Positions 37,601 to 52,600 of a stretch of 64,000 bases of DNA are shown here, piece by piece. The stretch lies in assembly GCA_029582155.1 (NCBI GenBank), contig CM055898.1, positions 18,750,229 to 18,814,228 on the forward strand. Reading direction: 5' to 3'. This stretch comes from Panopea generosa (lineage: Eukaryota; Mollusca; Bivalvia; Adapedonta; Hiatellidae). The stretch's first letter is position 1. Every line of letters starts with the position of its first letter. Made by a program: the position numbers and the translations under genes. The notes under the pieces were generated by a model. The model was not told the origin of the DNA and searched no databases. It worked only from the letters and a program-made list of their open reading frames with translations.

Positions 37601-40600
37601 CCCCTAGCCATCAGCACTAAGGGAATATGGTACAGAGTCAAACACTCACTTGAGGAGCATCCATCGGTTCCATCGATATTTTCTTTCTTTTTTTTTTGTT
37701 AAGGCAAGGTTTATCTCATTGTAAATATTAAATACTAAGCCATGTTCATTTTCCAAAGGTAATATTATGGTAATACTTTCATTGATAAAACTTTCATTTC
37801 CAGAGGTATTCTGCATAGTTCTTGTGGTGGCTGTGTTTTATACTCTTTGTTCATTTTCCATGGAATTGCCAGTTTTTATTTTCCATAGAATTGTAACCAT
37901 GTAATAATTCTTATAATATTTTTATGAATAATATTTCATATTGTACCATATTGCTATATTAGAAGTTTCTGTCAAAAGTAATTAATACAGTTATTAAGAC
38001 TAGATTAATAATTACTTATATATAATCAATCCTAAGTTTTATCAAAGTGCACCTACTTTTCTCATCATATTTTGATAGTGCAGAGGTTGACAAACAGTAA
38101 AAGGTAGGTTTCACTTCTTTCATTTGGGGTTCTCTATGAATGACAAGCCTTCAAACTTTTATTATTTACTATAGAATAAAGAACAAAAATCACTGGTGGG
38201 GTTACACATATAGTGTAAATAATAAGTTATTTGAGTGATGGGTATTAGTAGTTAATGAATGGAACTAACCAATGAAAGAAAGGATTAATTAGGTTGATTA
38301 GGGAGTTTAAAGATTATGAGAGAGATGATTGAGTGATACTATATATGGGAGGTGTTTGAGAAGAAAGAGTGTGAAATATGAAAGTATATAGGAAGTAAGA
38401 AAAAGTAGGTTGAAAGGTTAGGAAGTGAAGGGAAAGGTGATTGAATGGTTAAGAGGTTAAAGTAGGTTGAGAAGTGAAGGTTAAGATGGTTAGGGAATTA
38501 AGAGAAAGAAAGTTAAATAAGGAACATTTGAAGTGAAGAAGAACTAAGAAGTTAATGTTAAAGTTAACTGTGAGATATGAATTTGATGGTTAAATGGAAA
38601 TTAAAATGATGTAAATTGAATACAAGTGTTATAGTAATAATTGAACATTCCCGAAATAGAGATCACGGTGATATACGGCCGGTTAGAGAATTGCCAGGTT
38701 TCATTTTATGCAATTGCTACGTTTTGTAATAAGAGTTAATTTGCTGTATTCAATAATAAATAATTGTTTTATTCCCAAGTCCAGTATGTAAGTGGTCACT
38801 TATCTCTCGCTACCGAAGTCATAGGTTCTTGCCTTGCTCGCTCAAAAAACTTTATGTGAGAAAGTTTGCCAGTTTCTTGTGTCAGGACGGTGGTTCTACT
38901 CATTCATTCTGAGGTCTTCCTTCGCCAATAAAAACTGGATATGTCATAATTATATAACTTGAAATGTTTCGAAAACGGCGGTTAAACCGCTTTTCCCCCA
39001 TTCTGCCTCAATACTGCTTTCATTCCCATTTAGAGTCTAGTTTATTTATTTAAAATACCAATTTTTAGTAGGTTCTTACTTAATACATAAATCTCGTCCA
39101 ATGTCACCTGTTGGTAGTACCAGCTGTTTATATTTTGAAAGATATGCAGTTTATGCAGAAACAGTGTCTTGCTCAAGGACAAAACAAAGTGCTGGGACAG
39201 TGGGGTTGGGGGGAGGGGCTTCAAACCCACAACCATGTGATCCTTGGTCTGACCGCTACCAGGATACCAACACAATTCAGGCATGTATTAGCTATTTTTT
39301 ATACTTGGTTGCAAATGATTGAATTTCAAATTGCATTCTGGGTTGACAAACAAACTAAGGCTTGGACTGTTGACATTTCTACATGTCCCTCTTATTCTGT
39401 TCAGATACAAAACCAATAGAAATCATTAGACAGGTTATATTCATTCGAATTCCCATTAAGCCAACTCTTATCAAAGTTTATCACAATTGACGTGGGGATT
39501 ATGCTAATTAATTCTGTAATTTCTCATGAATATTTATAATTATGTATTTAGACTGATAATCAGTTGGATTAGGTCGATAAACTTTTAATTTGGAGACCAG
39601 TCTGTATAAACTGATACTATTTACAATGCTATTCAATTCCTTTATGCTGATTAGACTAAGTATTTGTACACATTGTTATGGGTTTGTGCTGTTTAATTGA
39701 TATGGTCTAGTTAAGTATTATTCAAAATGATATTTAAGCACTACTACTGCTGACACTACTGATAAAATATTACATATTGTTAAACACTACTGACAAAACA
39801 TTACTTATAAAACACTACTGACAAAACATTACTTATAAAACACTACTGACAAAATATCACTTGTTAAACAACACTGGCAAACATTATTTATTTAAAGGAG
39901 TATATCAGGAAAAAATGCTGTAAATGTCTTAAAAATTAAATAATTATTAAAATGGAGATAAAGCGACTAATCATTAATAAATAAAAATCCAAAGGTGCCT
40001 TAGAAAAACAAAGCATTAATATAGCTGCAACATACATACATGTATGCTAAGTACATTTGATATGATTATATGTTGAAGTTATACTAATTTACTTTTTACA
40101 ATTGTGAAGAAAGATCAGAGATTATATAAATCACATTTGAGTCAATTTCCTTTGTTTAACAAGTACAAAGTGTTGTTTTTGAGAATGCCATTGAGCGGAG
40201 CCTAAGATTGAAATTACAACCTCTGGTGTGAGTGGCCAACACTCTATCCCTTGCACTACTGCCCTTCTTGAATATTATGTTAACATTCCAAAGTTGAGAA
40301 TTGCATGTGGTTCAGATGTAAATAAAACATTACATTTTCATGTAGCAGTAAGTTTTGTTTATAAATGAATAATTAGTGATGTTCAGTGAGAGTCTGACTC
40401 ATGGCAGACTCAGGTGTTTATCTCTTGTAGTTATGGCAGTACTACCTGCTTCACCCTGTACTTGCTACATGGGCTTGTGTCTTACAATCTGCCAGAATTT
40501 TTATTATGGATATAAAATGTACACAAATATATAGTTCAAAGAATCTTCAAATGCTGGTAGCACTATGTTGATGGTCATTGACTCCTGTGAGAGAGATTAA

Positions 40601-43600
40601 GATCACTTGCTCATCCCATAATAAATGAACAATATTTTTAATATACCCCATCATTCAAACATTTGCTAAAGGAGCTTTGTGTTACCCTTATCCATCCATC
40701 AGTCATTTCCATCCGTCAATTTTGGTTTTCGCTGAATAACTTTTGAAAGTGTCTATGTAGTTAATTAATATTTTTTTATGTAGCTGTTCACCATCATCGA
40801 TGGAACACACAGAGACAAGAACCATAACTCAGGGTTGCATTTTGGCAGAGTTATGGCCCCTTTGGACTTTTGTCTGTGGACACCCAGGTTAAACTTTTGT
40901 GTTTAGTTGCGTTTCAATTTTGGTGTTTGCCTCCAATCTCAATCTTTGCATGGATGGTGAGTTTAATCCCCTTGCCCAGCTTTGTTGTCTTTTGACAACT
41001 CTTGTGATGTTGTACAGTATCCTGGATAATGGGCTTTAGTTTATACTAATTCATTGCAAAGAAAGATCATATGAACTGCTCTTGATTCTGCTCCTAGGTA
41101 GAACCAGTACTGAGGCCACATTTGTTGCCGTTTTCATCCCTATACCATTTAGTAGGGGTGGGTACATTCTTTTTTATGCCCCCGCCATTTTGAATGAGGG
41201 GGCATATAGTATCACCGATGTCCGTAACTAATATCTGTAGTTTTAACGAACAGATTTAAATCAAATTTGATGTGTGACTTCACATTCAAGTGATACAGGC
41301 CAAGTTCGTATTTCATTCCGGTCTGATGATTTTTGATAGAGTAATGCCCCTTTTTGGACTTAGATTAATGAAAAATGTCAAGAAATTGGTTTCCGCTCAA
41401 TATCTCTTGAAGGATTTGATGAATTTGATTCATATTTGGTAGAAAGATGTATGGTGATAAATTACAACTCAGATTTGATTTCTTTCAGAATCCCTGCATA
41501 TTAATAAGGTTATCTGGGCTCTGATTAGCTGATAGTTTTTGACCTCTTAAGTCTTTTATTTATGGACCGATTTTGACAAAAATTTATATTTGGGTTCATA
41601 TCAACAAAACCCTGGTCAAGTTTGACAATGGATAGATTTGGCGCATATTAATTAGGTGATCTGTACTCTGATTGACTGAGGGATTCCGACCTCTAAAATC
41701 TTTTTTGATGGACTGATTTTGATGAAACTTGATATTTGGATTTATTGATATCAACAATGTAGTTACAAAGCAGGGGCATTTGTTTCCCATGGATGCATTT
41801 CTAGTTTTTTCTTTAATAAATCAGGATCTTTTGGCTGATTATTAAATTAATGAACACCAAACATTTTTTTGAGCTGTCAGCACTTTACACTAAACAACCA
41901 ATCCGCTTAATATTGGGCTTTGAGTTGTGACTATTGGTTGAACAGGTGTTTCTAAATTATGTTCATTAAGTAAACTTGGCTGCTATAAATTGTTTTTTAT
42001 GTTTTATTAAAGCATCTAAAAACAGTAAAAATCTAATAATGAATATTGATGGGGGTAATTTTTATATTAGTAATTATGTATTTTTTACCTTGGTAGGCTC
42101 TGTGTCATCTTTTATAACAACAACAACAATCTAGTAATTCAATTCAGCAACCACAGAGGAAGATGAGATGAGTAAAATTACCAGCAAACATTTCTGAGGC
42201 TATAAATCTACTTGCATTATCAAAGTCATTCTAAAGAATGTATGGGATGTGTAAGATAGGAGATAGCTCATCTGACTCCCCCTGATATAGAGATACTGCA
42301 TCATTCTGCAGTGCAGATAATGGTGGCTGATCTTGATTATGATAATATTGCCATCTCAGCAATTGGTTTGACATTAAAACTGTATGATGACTATAATATG
42401 ATACATTTCTCATCACCCAGTGTGGGCATTTTCCTCATTATTTAGCCTCTTGTATCTTCCATGGCTGTGTATAGATTGTAATGACTACAATTACACTCCT
42501 CCCTGGTCAAGTGATCTATGCCATAATATTACATAACTTCATTTGAAACAACAAAAAGATAATGACTATAGGGTGGTGTTGTAAGGGATACAGATGGAGT
42601 GTTTGCCACATATGCCAGAGGTACTGGATTTGATTCCAGACTTGATCTGATGGCCTTGTTAACAACACCCCCAGTATTGTTCCATACAATACTGCTCAGA
42701 GCTTATTGCCAGACTTGATCTGATTGCCTCTTGTTAACAACACCCAGTATTGTTCCATACAATACTGCTTGGAGCTTATTTCCAGACTTGATCTGATGGC
42801 CTCTTGTTAACAACACCCAGTATTGTTCCATACAATACTGCTTGGAGCTTATTTCCTGACTTGATCTGATTGCCTCTTGTTAACAACACCCAGTATTGTT
42901 CCATACAATACTGCTTGGAGCTTATTTCCAGACTTGATCTGATGGCCTCTTGTTAACAACACCCAGTATTGTTCCATACAATACTGCTCGGAGCTTATTG
43001 CCAGACTTGATCTGATTGCCTCTTGTTAACAACACCCAGTATTGTTCCATACAATACTGCTTGGAGCTTATTTCCTTACTTGATCTGATTGCCTCTTGTT
43101 AACAACACCCAGTATTGTTCCATACAATACTGCTTGGAGCTTATTTCCTTACTTGATCTGTTTGCCTCTTGTTAACAACACCCAGTTTTGTTCCATACAA
43201 TACTGCTTGGAGCTTATTTCCAGACTTGATCTGATGGCCTCTTGTTAACAACACCCAGTATTGTTCCATACAATACTGCTTGGAGCTTATTTCCAGACTT
43301 GATCTGATTGCCTCTTGTTTACAACATCCAGTATTGTTCCATACAATACTGCTCAGAGCTTATTGCCAGACTTGATCTGATGACCTCTTGTTTACAACAT
43401 CCAGTATTGTTCCATACAATACTGCTCGGAGCTTATTTCCAGACTTGATCTGATGGCCTCTTGTTTACAACATCCAGTATTGTTCCATACAATACTGCTC
43501 GTAGCTTATTGTTCCGGACTATACTGATCCGAGCTTATTGTTCCGTACTATACTGATCCGAGCTTATTGTTCCATACAATACTGCATTAAGCTTATTGTT

Positions 43601-46600
43601 CCGTTCATTACTACTCGGAGTTTATTGTTCTGTACAATACTGCTCAGAGCTTATTGTTCCATACAATACTGCTCGTAGTATTTTGCAATTAAGCTAAAAC
43701 AAATGGAGCATAAATCAATGGCTGCTTGGCCAAATTTTGGCTCTCCTAGAAGAGAATGTGTTTTGGAAAAGGTATAAAATGGTTCTCCTAAATAGAGGAT
43801 TCAGTAAGAAAGTAACATAATCAATATAAAAGTTTGTGAGTGGGAGAGGTCAATAAACAGTATTCATCAATTTTTTTTTTTTTTTTTTTTTCGCACTTAA
43901 CTTACGTAATGTGTGACCACATTGCTTAAAAAATTACAGCGACCATAGAAAAAAGGAAGAATTTTTTATTGGCATTAATGTTATTTCAAGATTGTAGGTG
44001 ATAAAGATATGAGATAATGCTGTTTGCATATCAAACACCTTTTCCACCATGAGAATTTTAATTTACATACAATCTTTTTCATGATCCATTTTACAAATAG
44101 CATGAAAAGTATCTGCATTATCTATCTTGATCTAATTATTTTCTTCATGTTGCTGTCATTGGTGCCATGGTTACATTCCACACATGTTCAGCCCGCGATG
44201 GAATGTTTTTTTTAAATAGTTCTATCAGCTTTCACTGAGTTTTCTTCCAGTATGTATATATTATGTATATAATATATATACCAGTAATTTTAAATTCTTC
44301 AGAATTCTGACTCATGCCGTTAACTTCTGTACAAACACATTTGGTCAAGCCCAGTTGTTTTTGTCAAGTATTGTTGTTTTTATACAATAGCCTGCACCTA
44401 ACCCAACATATTGATTATACCACATTTTGGTCAAATAGTTTGTTTGACCTCAGGGGTCATGATTAATATTGATCTGTATTTAAAACATCATTCAGAAAAT
44501 TTACTAAACATTTTAAAAGTGGTATGGAAGTGCAGTTGACGGAGTAATAGCCACTCAGAAACAACACTTATTACTTACTCTGCCAAAGAAACAGACTTAA
44601 GAGTGATTCATATACGCTCCAAGCTTGCTTCACAATCAAAATAAAAAGAAATAAACTGAACCCCTTAAATCTCTGAGGTTTGGGACCCAGTGTTAATGCA
44701 TTACTGTTTCTTTTTATAAGCTCACCTGAGCCAAAGGCTCACAGGTAAGCTTTTGTGATCGCTCGGTGTCCGTCGTTCATCGTTAACTTTTAGTTTTTAA
44801 CAACTTCTCCACTGGGCTAATTTTGATATAACTTCACAGAAATATTCCTTGGGTGACCCTCTACCAAGTTTTGTTCAAGCCATCTTGATATGTCGAAAAA
44901 CATGACTGCAAAGGGGCTGGGCAAATTTTATTAGTAAAAACGTTTAAAAATCTTCTTGTCAGAAACTACTGGCTCGATTTTAAAATGATTTCACAGAAAT
45001 GTTCCTTAGAGGACCCTTCACCAAGTTTGTTCAAACCGTAGTGATTTGTTAAAAAACATGGCGGCCAGGGAGTGGGGTTAGTTTACTATATAAGCTAAAG
45101 TAAAAACTTAAAAAATCTTCTTGTCAAAAACTACTGGACCAATTTTGATATAACTTCACAGAAATGTTCCTTGGGTGGCCCTCTACATATTTTGTTCAAG
45201 CCATCTTGATTCATCTAAAAACATAAGTGTCAGGGAGCAGGGCAAGTTTAATTAGTAAAAACTTATAAAATCTTCATGTCAGAAACTACTGGCTCGATTT
45301 TATAATAATTTCACAGAAATGTTCCTTGGAGGACCGACCCTTCAACAAGTTTGTTCAAACCGTAGTGATTTGTCAAAATACATGGCCGCCAGGGGTTGGG
45401 GTTAGTTTACTATATAAGCTAAAGTAAAAACATAAAAAAACTTCTTATCAGAAACATCTGGGCCAATTTCGATATAACTTCACAGAAATTTTCCTTTGTT
45501 GACCCTCTACTAAGTTTGTCCAAGCCATCTTGATTCGTCAAAAAACATGGCCACCAGGGGGCAGGGCAAGTTTAATTAGTAAAAACTTAAAAAATCTTCT
45601 TGTCAGAAACTACTGGCTCGATTTTAAAATCATTTCAAAGAAATGTTCCTTGGAGGACCCTTCACCAAGTTTGTACAAACATTAATGATTCGTCAAAAAA
45701 CATGGCGGCCAGGGGGTGTGGTTAGTTTACTATATAAGCTATAGTAAAAACTTTAAAAGTCTTCTTGTCAGAAACTACTGGGCCAATTTTGATATAACTT
45801 CACAGAAATGTTCCTTTGGTGACCCTGTACCAAGTTTAATCAAGCTGTTGTGATTTGTTAAAAAAATATGACCACCACAGTGAGGTGCTAGTCTACTATA
45901 TAGGCAGCTATAGTAAAAATTTCAAAAGCCTTCTTGTCAGAATCTACTGACCTGATTTCGATGAAATTTCACTGACATTTACCATTGGTGAACCTCTACC
46001 AAGGGGAGGCTGGTTTTCTTTTTATGGATATATAGTGAAAACTTTCTTTCGATATCTGATATCCAGATATCTGCACAAGAATACTATTGTTTTTGCACAA
46101 CTCTTCTACGCATCTGTTACATCTTCAAAACAAATCAAAACTGCTCGCCCATTTCGTTTTTTCTGGAATTTTTAGTGTACATGTATTTTATAACCTATTT
46201 AAGTTGGGTGACTCAATTTCACTTAGGTGAGCGATATAGGGCCATCTTGGCCCTCATGTTTGCATAAATGAAAGTTCAGTTCTTAGATTTGGGACTGGAA
46301 CTTAAATCTTAACATTCTATTTTAAAACAAGAATGAAAACAAAACATTTCCTTAGATCTTTTGTTTAAAAACTGAGAGATCTTACTACTTGAAGAAAGAT
46401 TAAAATAATATTATGATATAATCTTGCCTCTCTACTTGGTATTGAATAGTTGAAGCAGACAGAAGCAGAACCCCACCAGGGGCTCAATTATGTAATCTGT
46501 ATGAGAGATAAGCACACCTTAGTGCACTGTCTTACAACAGCAACCGTCATATATTTGCCTCATCTGCCTCACTGTATACTACCAACAGACTGTGTGGAAT

Positions 46601-49600
46601 TTAATACATAGAAAAAAACATCTGTGAAAGAGAATTGGCCCATGCCAAACTGGAATACAGTTTTAAATCAGTGTAGACTATGATACAAAGTAGAGATGAA
46701 TGTTTGGAGTCAGTAAAGATAGCATGTGACTTGACTTTCCGTTCTGCAAAGCAGGATAGAAATGAAACTGTGAATTGAACAATGAAAGCTGATAACACCC
46801 CAGATCCCAGCTTTGCAGTCCAATCACCACACTTGAATTCCATCTTTGGATTCCCAACCCTTGATCCCCAACTCTGGGTTCCCAACTCTGAGTTCCCAGC
46901 TCTGGATTCCAACTCTTGGTTCCCAACTTTCAGTTCCAACTCTCAGTTACCAACTCTTGGTTCCCAAATCTGGGTTCCCAACTCCCGACTCCCAACTCTG
47001 AATTCCCAACTCTCGGTTCCAACTCTCATTTCCAACTCTGGGTTCAATTTTGGGCTCTGATTACTGATTTCAACTCTGTATTCATACTAAACATTCAGAC
47101 TCAGTGGGTTTAATCTTAACTTGAATTAGAGGACAAAGTTTAGTAGCACTCCCATCATGGTTATTGATATGTTAAGAAGGAAAAAAATAAACTAAGAAAC
47201 GAACTCACTTAGGTTGTGGAAGCATGTTATGTAGGACAATAAGCACTAAGTAGCACCCCCATCTAGGTTCAGAAGCATGTTAGGAGGGCAGTAAACTGTA
47301 AAAAAGAACTTGTATCTTTGTTTAGATATATTGTAGGAAAGACAATAAACAGTAAGAAGCACTCTCATCTTAGTTAAGTTTGCACACATATGGCACTATT
47401 TTAATGGAAACGAAGGCAATACAATAATTTTTTTTACAAAGGGTAGATAATTAAGGTGTGTAGATGTAATTGTTTCATGTTGAGGAGTAGAACTCCATGT
47501 TTGTGATCCCCATTAATACCTATACTAAGTACTTAGCTTGTGCTTCTTTGGACACCATCAATATTTGTTTAGTGTCAGAGTACTGTAGTCCCCATCAATA
47601 CTTGTTTAGTGTCAGAGTACCATAGTCCCCTACCATTACTTTTTATAGTGTCAGGGTAATGTTTCTGTGGTACCCACCAGTACTTGTGTGGAGATGAGGT
47701 TGTTCTGTAGTCCTGACCTGTACTTCTGTGGAGATGGAATTGTTCTGTGATCCCTACCAATACTTCTGTGGAAATAAGATTGTTCTGTGGTCCCCACCAG
47801 TATTTATGTGGAGATGAAATTGTTCTGTGGTCCCCACCAGTACTTGTGTGGAGATGAGATTGTTCAGTGGTCCCACGAGTACTTGTGTGGAGCCAAGATT
47901 GCTCTGTGGTTCCCACAAGTACTTGTGTGGAGCCAAGATTGTTCTGTGGTCCCCACAAGTACTTGTGTGGAGCCAAGATTGTTCTGTGGTCCCCAAGATT
48001 GTTCTGTTGTCCCAAAGATTGTTCTGTTGTCCCCACCAGTACTTGTGTTGATATGAGATTGTTCTGCGGTCCCAACAATTACTTGTGTGTAGCCAAGATT
48101 GTTCTGTGGTCCCGCAAGTACTTGTGAGGAGCCACGATTGTTCTGTGATCCCCACCAGTACTTGCATGGAGCCAAGATTGTTCTGTGGTCCCCACCAGTG
48201 TCTTGTGTGGAGATGAGATTGTTCTGTGGTCCCCACCAGTACTTGCATGGAGCCAAGATTGTTCTGTGGTCCCCACCAGTTGCTTGTGTGGAGCCAAGAT
48301 TGTTCTGGGTCCCCGCAAGTACTCGTGTGGAAATGAGATTGTTCTGTGGTCCCGCAAGTACTTGTGTGGAGATGAGATTGTTCTGTGGTCCCCACCAGTG
48401 CTTGTTTAGTGCCAATACTGTTGCTCTGGTCCACACCAGTACTTGTTTAGTGCCATGATTATATTTGAATTTCTATGGTCCCTATCAAGGCCATGGTCCT
48501 TATTGATACTTGTTAAGTGCCAAGAGTAAGTGTATGTTGTCCCCATTGATACTTGTTAATTGTCATGATTATGTTTTGTGGTCCTCGCCAGTGCCTATAT
48601 AGGTTCAACGTTATGTTTCTTTCATCCCTGTTTGCAAGCTTTACGTCAAGCATGTTTTACCTATATTTTTGTCTATGTCATATCTATGGTAAATGTTTCT
48701 TTATGTTGTATGGCAGTGCTGAAGTTGCTACACAGGAGTCACTGGGTGTGTTCGAGTGCCTTACTCTCAGTTGTTACACACAACAATGGCAGGAATGTCA
48801 ATCACCTGACTAGATGCATTGTCAGATGCATTTGTAGAATCTGCATCATCACTTTATTGTGTTCTCTCTTCACGGGCAAACAATATTCTGTAGTGTTGAA
48901 GCGTGCAGGTTCAGATCACTGTTGATGCTTTTTCTTTATATTTTATGATTTGTAGATTTATTTGCTTTTATTTTATCACAATGGTGATGTATAAGTACTG
49001 ACTTTCTGACAGAAATGCCTATTTCCTTGTATTTTATCAGCATCTTGCTTGAAATTCAGAAGAAATTCGGAAATATTGTGATGTTTTAACATAGAACAGA
49101 TCTGTTTAAACACATTTAGTAGACTTTTGGACTATGTTGGAGTAGTCTTGTCTCTTGTAATTAGCAGGGAGTGATAGTGCGAGACTGACATATTGTCTGT
49201 AATTTACAGTTTTATAAGGATGGATTATTATTTTCATCCATACCAGGTAGATATGTAAACTCTGAATCTCATACTGTGTCGCATTTGTGTCCCCTGTGAA
49301 GGTGATGAATACAAAAAAAAAAAATTGTCTGCTTTTCACATGTATTTGTTTTTGTTGTCTCCATTTACACTTTTGTTTCCAAATTGAAAACTTGGTTCTC
49401 TTTAAAATAATCCTGAAAAAGAAGCTCAGAATTACTTTTGGTCCAAATTATGTCAAGATCTGTTGTCATGGGAACAGAAGTTTTGTTGAGTTCATTAGCT
49501 GTTAAAGTTCTCAATGTGTAAAGTTTATAAACATGTATTTTCTTTTTCTTTTTTTTTGAGACAATCGTTACTAAATCAGTTATATATGGAATTTTTAACA

Positions 49601-52600
49601 TTGCCTAGAAACTGTTGTTTGCATATCATGTCCATCGCATGTACAACAGGAAATGAAATTGACATTTGTATTCTGTCTGATTCAAATTATTCATGAAGAT
49701 TATTGTAATTTTGATATCATCATTTTATGCATGTGGTTTTGTTTATTTATGTCTTGAAATGTCACCATGACATGATACTTATTTGCATTTTCGATCTACT
49801 GTATGTAACATCATTGTATTGTTTAAAAAACTTTATTTTTCATCAAACAATACATTGTTTAACTAACCATTACAGAAAACAATGGTTGAATCTGTCATTA
49901 CTCAAGTATTTGGTTCACACACTACCAGATGTTTCCCAGACATCACTGAATCACTGCTCAGAGATTCATTTTTACTTTCTTACTTACTTGATTTTCAGGA
50001 TGCAATGTTTGTCATATATATGTGAGACATGTCCAGTCACCTGTCACACACAATTCCTTATTAAAGATGAATGTTTAATTATTTGTACATGTATACTTTC
50101 AGAGTTCACGGTTCAACAGATATGGGTCCGCCTCAGATGTTCCAAGTCACATGTCCAGGCCGAGTTCTTACACGGAGTACTCGAGATCTACTCCCTCCTT
50201 AGAGAAAGATTATAAAAAGGTGAGAAATATAATATACACTAACATTGGCCATTGATTCCAGTGTTCCTCTCTTCAGTAATACATTAAAGATGAATCAATG
50301 CTTTCCTGATTGGAACCAATGCTTTACTGAACAGAACAAGGGCAATTCTGGAAAGGCGGGCCTGATAAGCTCAGTTGTAAGCGTGTCTGACCATCAATCA
50401 AGGCATTGTTAGATTGAATCTCTGCCCGGCCACAGTCTCTGTGATGGTTGATTTACAACATTGTGTATCATTATCATTCGTCTCTCACCGCTGATTGAAT
50501 TGGGAAAGTTTTCAGCTACTTGCAGTGATGGGAAGTGCTTGAGTATTGGTTAACCTTCCAGAATTCCAGGAAACAGTGGTTATGATAAGTGATCATTTGT
50601 TAGCCATCGATGGTATAAAAATTACATTAAACATTGAATCAATTCAAAAGCTATTCTGAAACTGAACTGGATGCTGAAAGTTACTTGATTTTTTCAATTA
50701 TCCATACTTATTTCTGTTATATTTTCTTAGACACGTGTTTCTGAAGCCCTGTGATAAGGGTCAGAGGTATCCATTTATACTCTGTGTATGAATACTAATT
50801 CCATGTTATATTAGTATCATTTTATTTACAATCTTAAATGATTCTGTCTCTTAAATTTTGCCTGTATACAGATTGATTGATTGATTGAATATTTAGCGTC
50901 ATTCTTATGCCATCGAGGGCTAACAGACGATCAGTTAACCTAACCACTGTATCCTGGAATTAACCAGTACTCGAGCACACCTCATCTCCGCAAGTAACTG
51001 ATATCGGATAGTGATAAATCTATAAATCTTGTACTGGGCTCAAGACAAATGCTCTTTTTGAACTTAATAGATTATATGGATTTTATGCCAATGTTGGGTA
51101 ACCACCTGTATATTCTGTGAATGCCATATTGAGTTTTAATTTTAACATGTTACTTTTCTTTCAGCTCTATGAAGAAGAAAAAGTAGAGAAGGAGAGATTG
51201 AAGCGTGACTTGGAACAATGTAAACGGGAACTGAAGGAAGCAAAGTCCGAGCTAGACCGGCAGATGAAGCGCCATGAAGCCAGTCGAGTATCAGACACTA
51301 ACGATAAACGCGTATGTAACATATTACACACTAACATGGATGTAGCCTACATGTATAACAGCTAGTATACCTCTAGTAAGAGCAAGGCCAGAAATAAAAC
51401 AACAAAAATTATTGTTTGCAGTATCCCAACCTACCCATGCAAAAGGGTTCTACATTGTTTAGCCTTACCAACCCATGTAAAAGGGTCCTACATTGTTTAG
51501 CCTTACCGACCCATGTAAAAGGGTCCTACACTGTATAGCCCTACCTAGCCAAGCAAAATGTCCCTACATTTTATAGCCACACCGACCCATGTAAAAAAAA
51601 ACTACATTATATATAATAATGTACCTATCCATGCAAAAGTGTCTTGCATTGCAGGACCTGGAAACTGCAAATAAAAAAATTGTTTAAGATGACCAAAGCT
51701 GTATAGATTTTGACCTTGATGCTGTTGGGTATCAAATAATTGGAAAGATATCTACATGATCTATTGGAAATGTAATCAGTTAGTCTGTCACCTACATGTC
51801 CAGTAGGATGGCTGCTGTAGTCGCACACTTGACATTTATTTTAGACTGGAACACATTTGTCATGCTCTAAACGAACTATTTCCAATGTGGACATCAATGT
51901 ATATTCACACTGTATGTATAAACAGATCATGTATGCTTGTTTTGTCTGCAGGGAACGAAATAATAAATTTATTCATCCTGTAGAGTGATGAAAATTTTAC
52001 CAATTATCAAATTTTGAAATATCTTTCTGCACATGTACATGTATTTTATCATGTTTGTCATGTTGGTGTTTTTAACTCAGCTGATAAAATGTTAGAAGAG
52101 CTTTGGTTGGTCATCTTGCCGTCTGTGTGTGTCCATCTGTAAAGGACTATCAAGTTGGTCTTCAAATCAAAGATGGCCACTACAGCTGAATATAGATCAG
52201 AACTGTTGAAACCCATGTATGATATATGAGGTGGAAATCAGTCAACAGAACCTAAATTAACAATTAATACAGGTTTTTCTACAATTTATTGTCTCTACAA
52301 AATGAATGGTATTTTTAAAATAATGCACATGTAACCCTTTATTGATAATAGCTATATGAAGGTCATGGACCTCTAGTTATTGAAAACACTATTTTTTATG
52401 TTTCGTCTTCTCATGATTGAAAACAATTCTCTTACATTATTATGAAAATGTTTAATTGATATTGCTCAGAATTAAGATTAGTACTTTATCTCTTGACCAA
52501 TGTATTAACAGACGGTTTACCACCAGAAATTATACATTTTAACTGTTTATATTATCATTGTAGGAAAGAAGGGCATTAGAGAGAAAGTTGTCTGAGATGG

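Noticed and set aside
47575..48458. ORFs up to 226 codons on both strands
   Set aside because: By-products of the 40-bp minisatellite; several frames carry the same shifted peptide.
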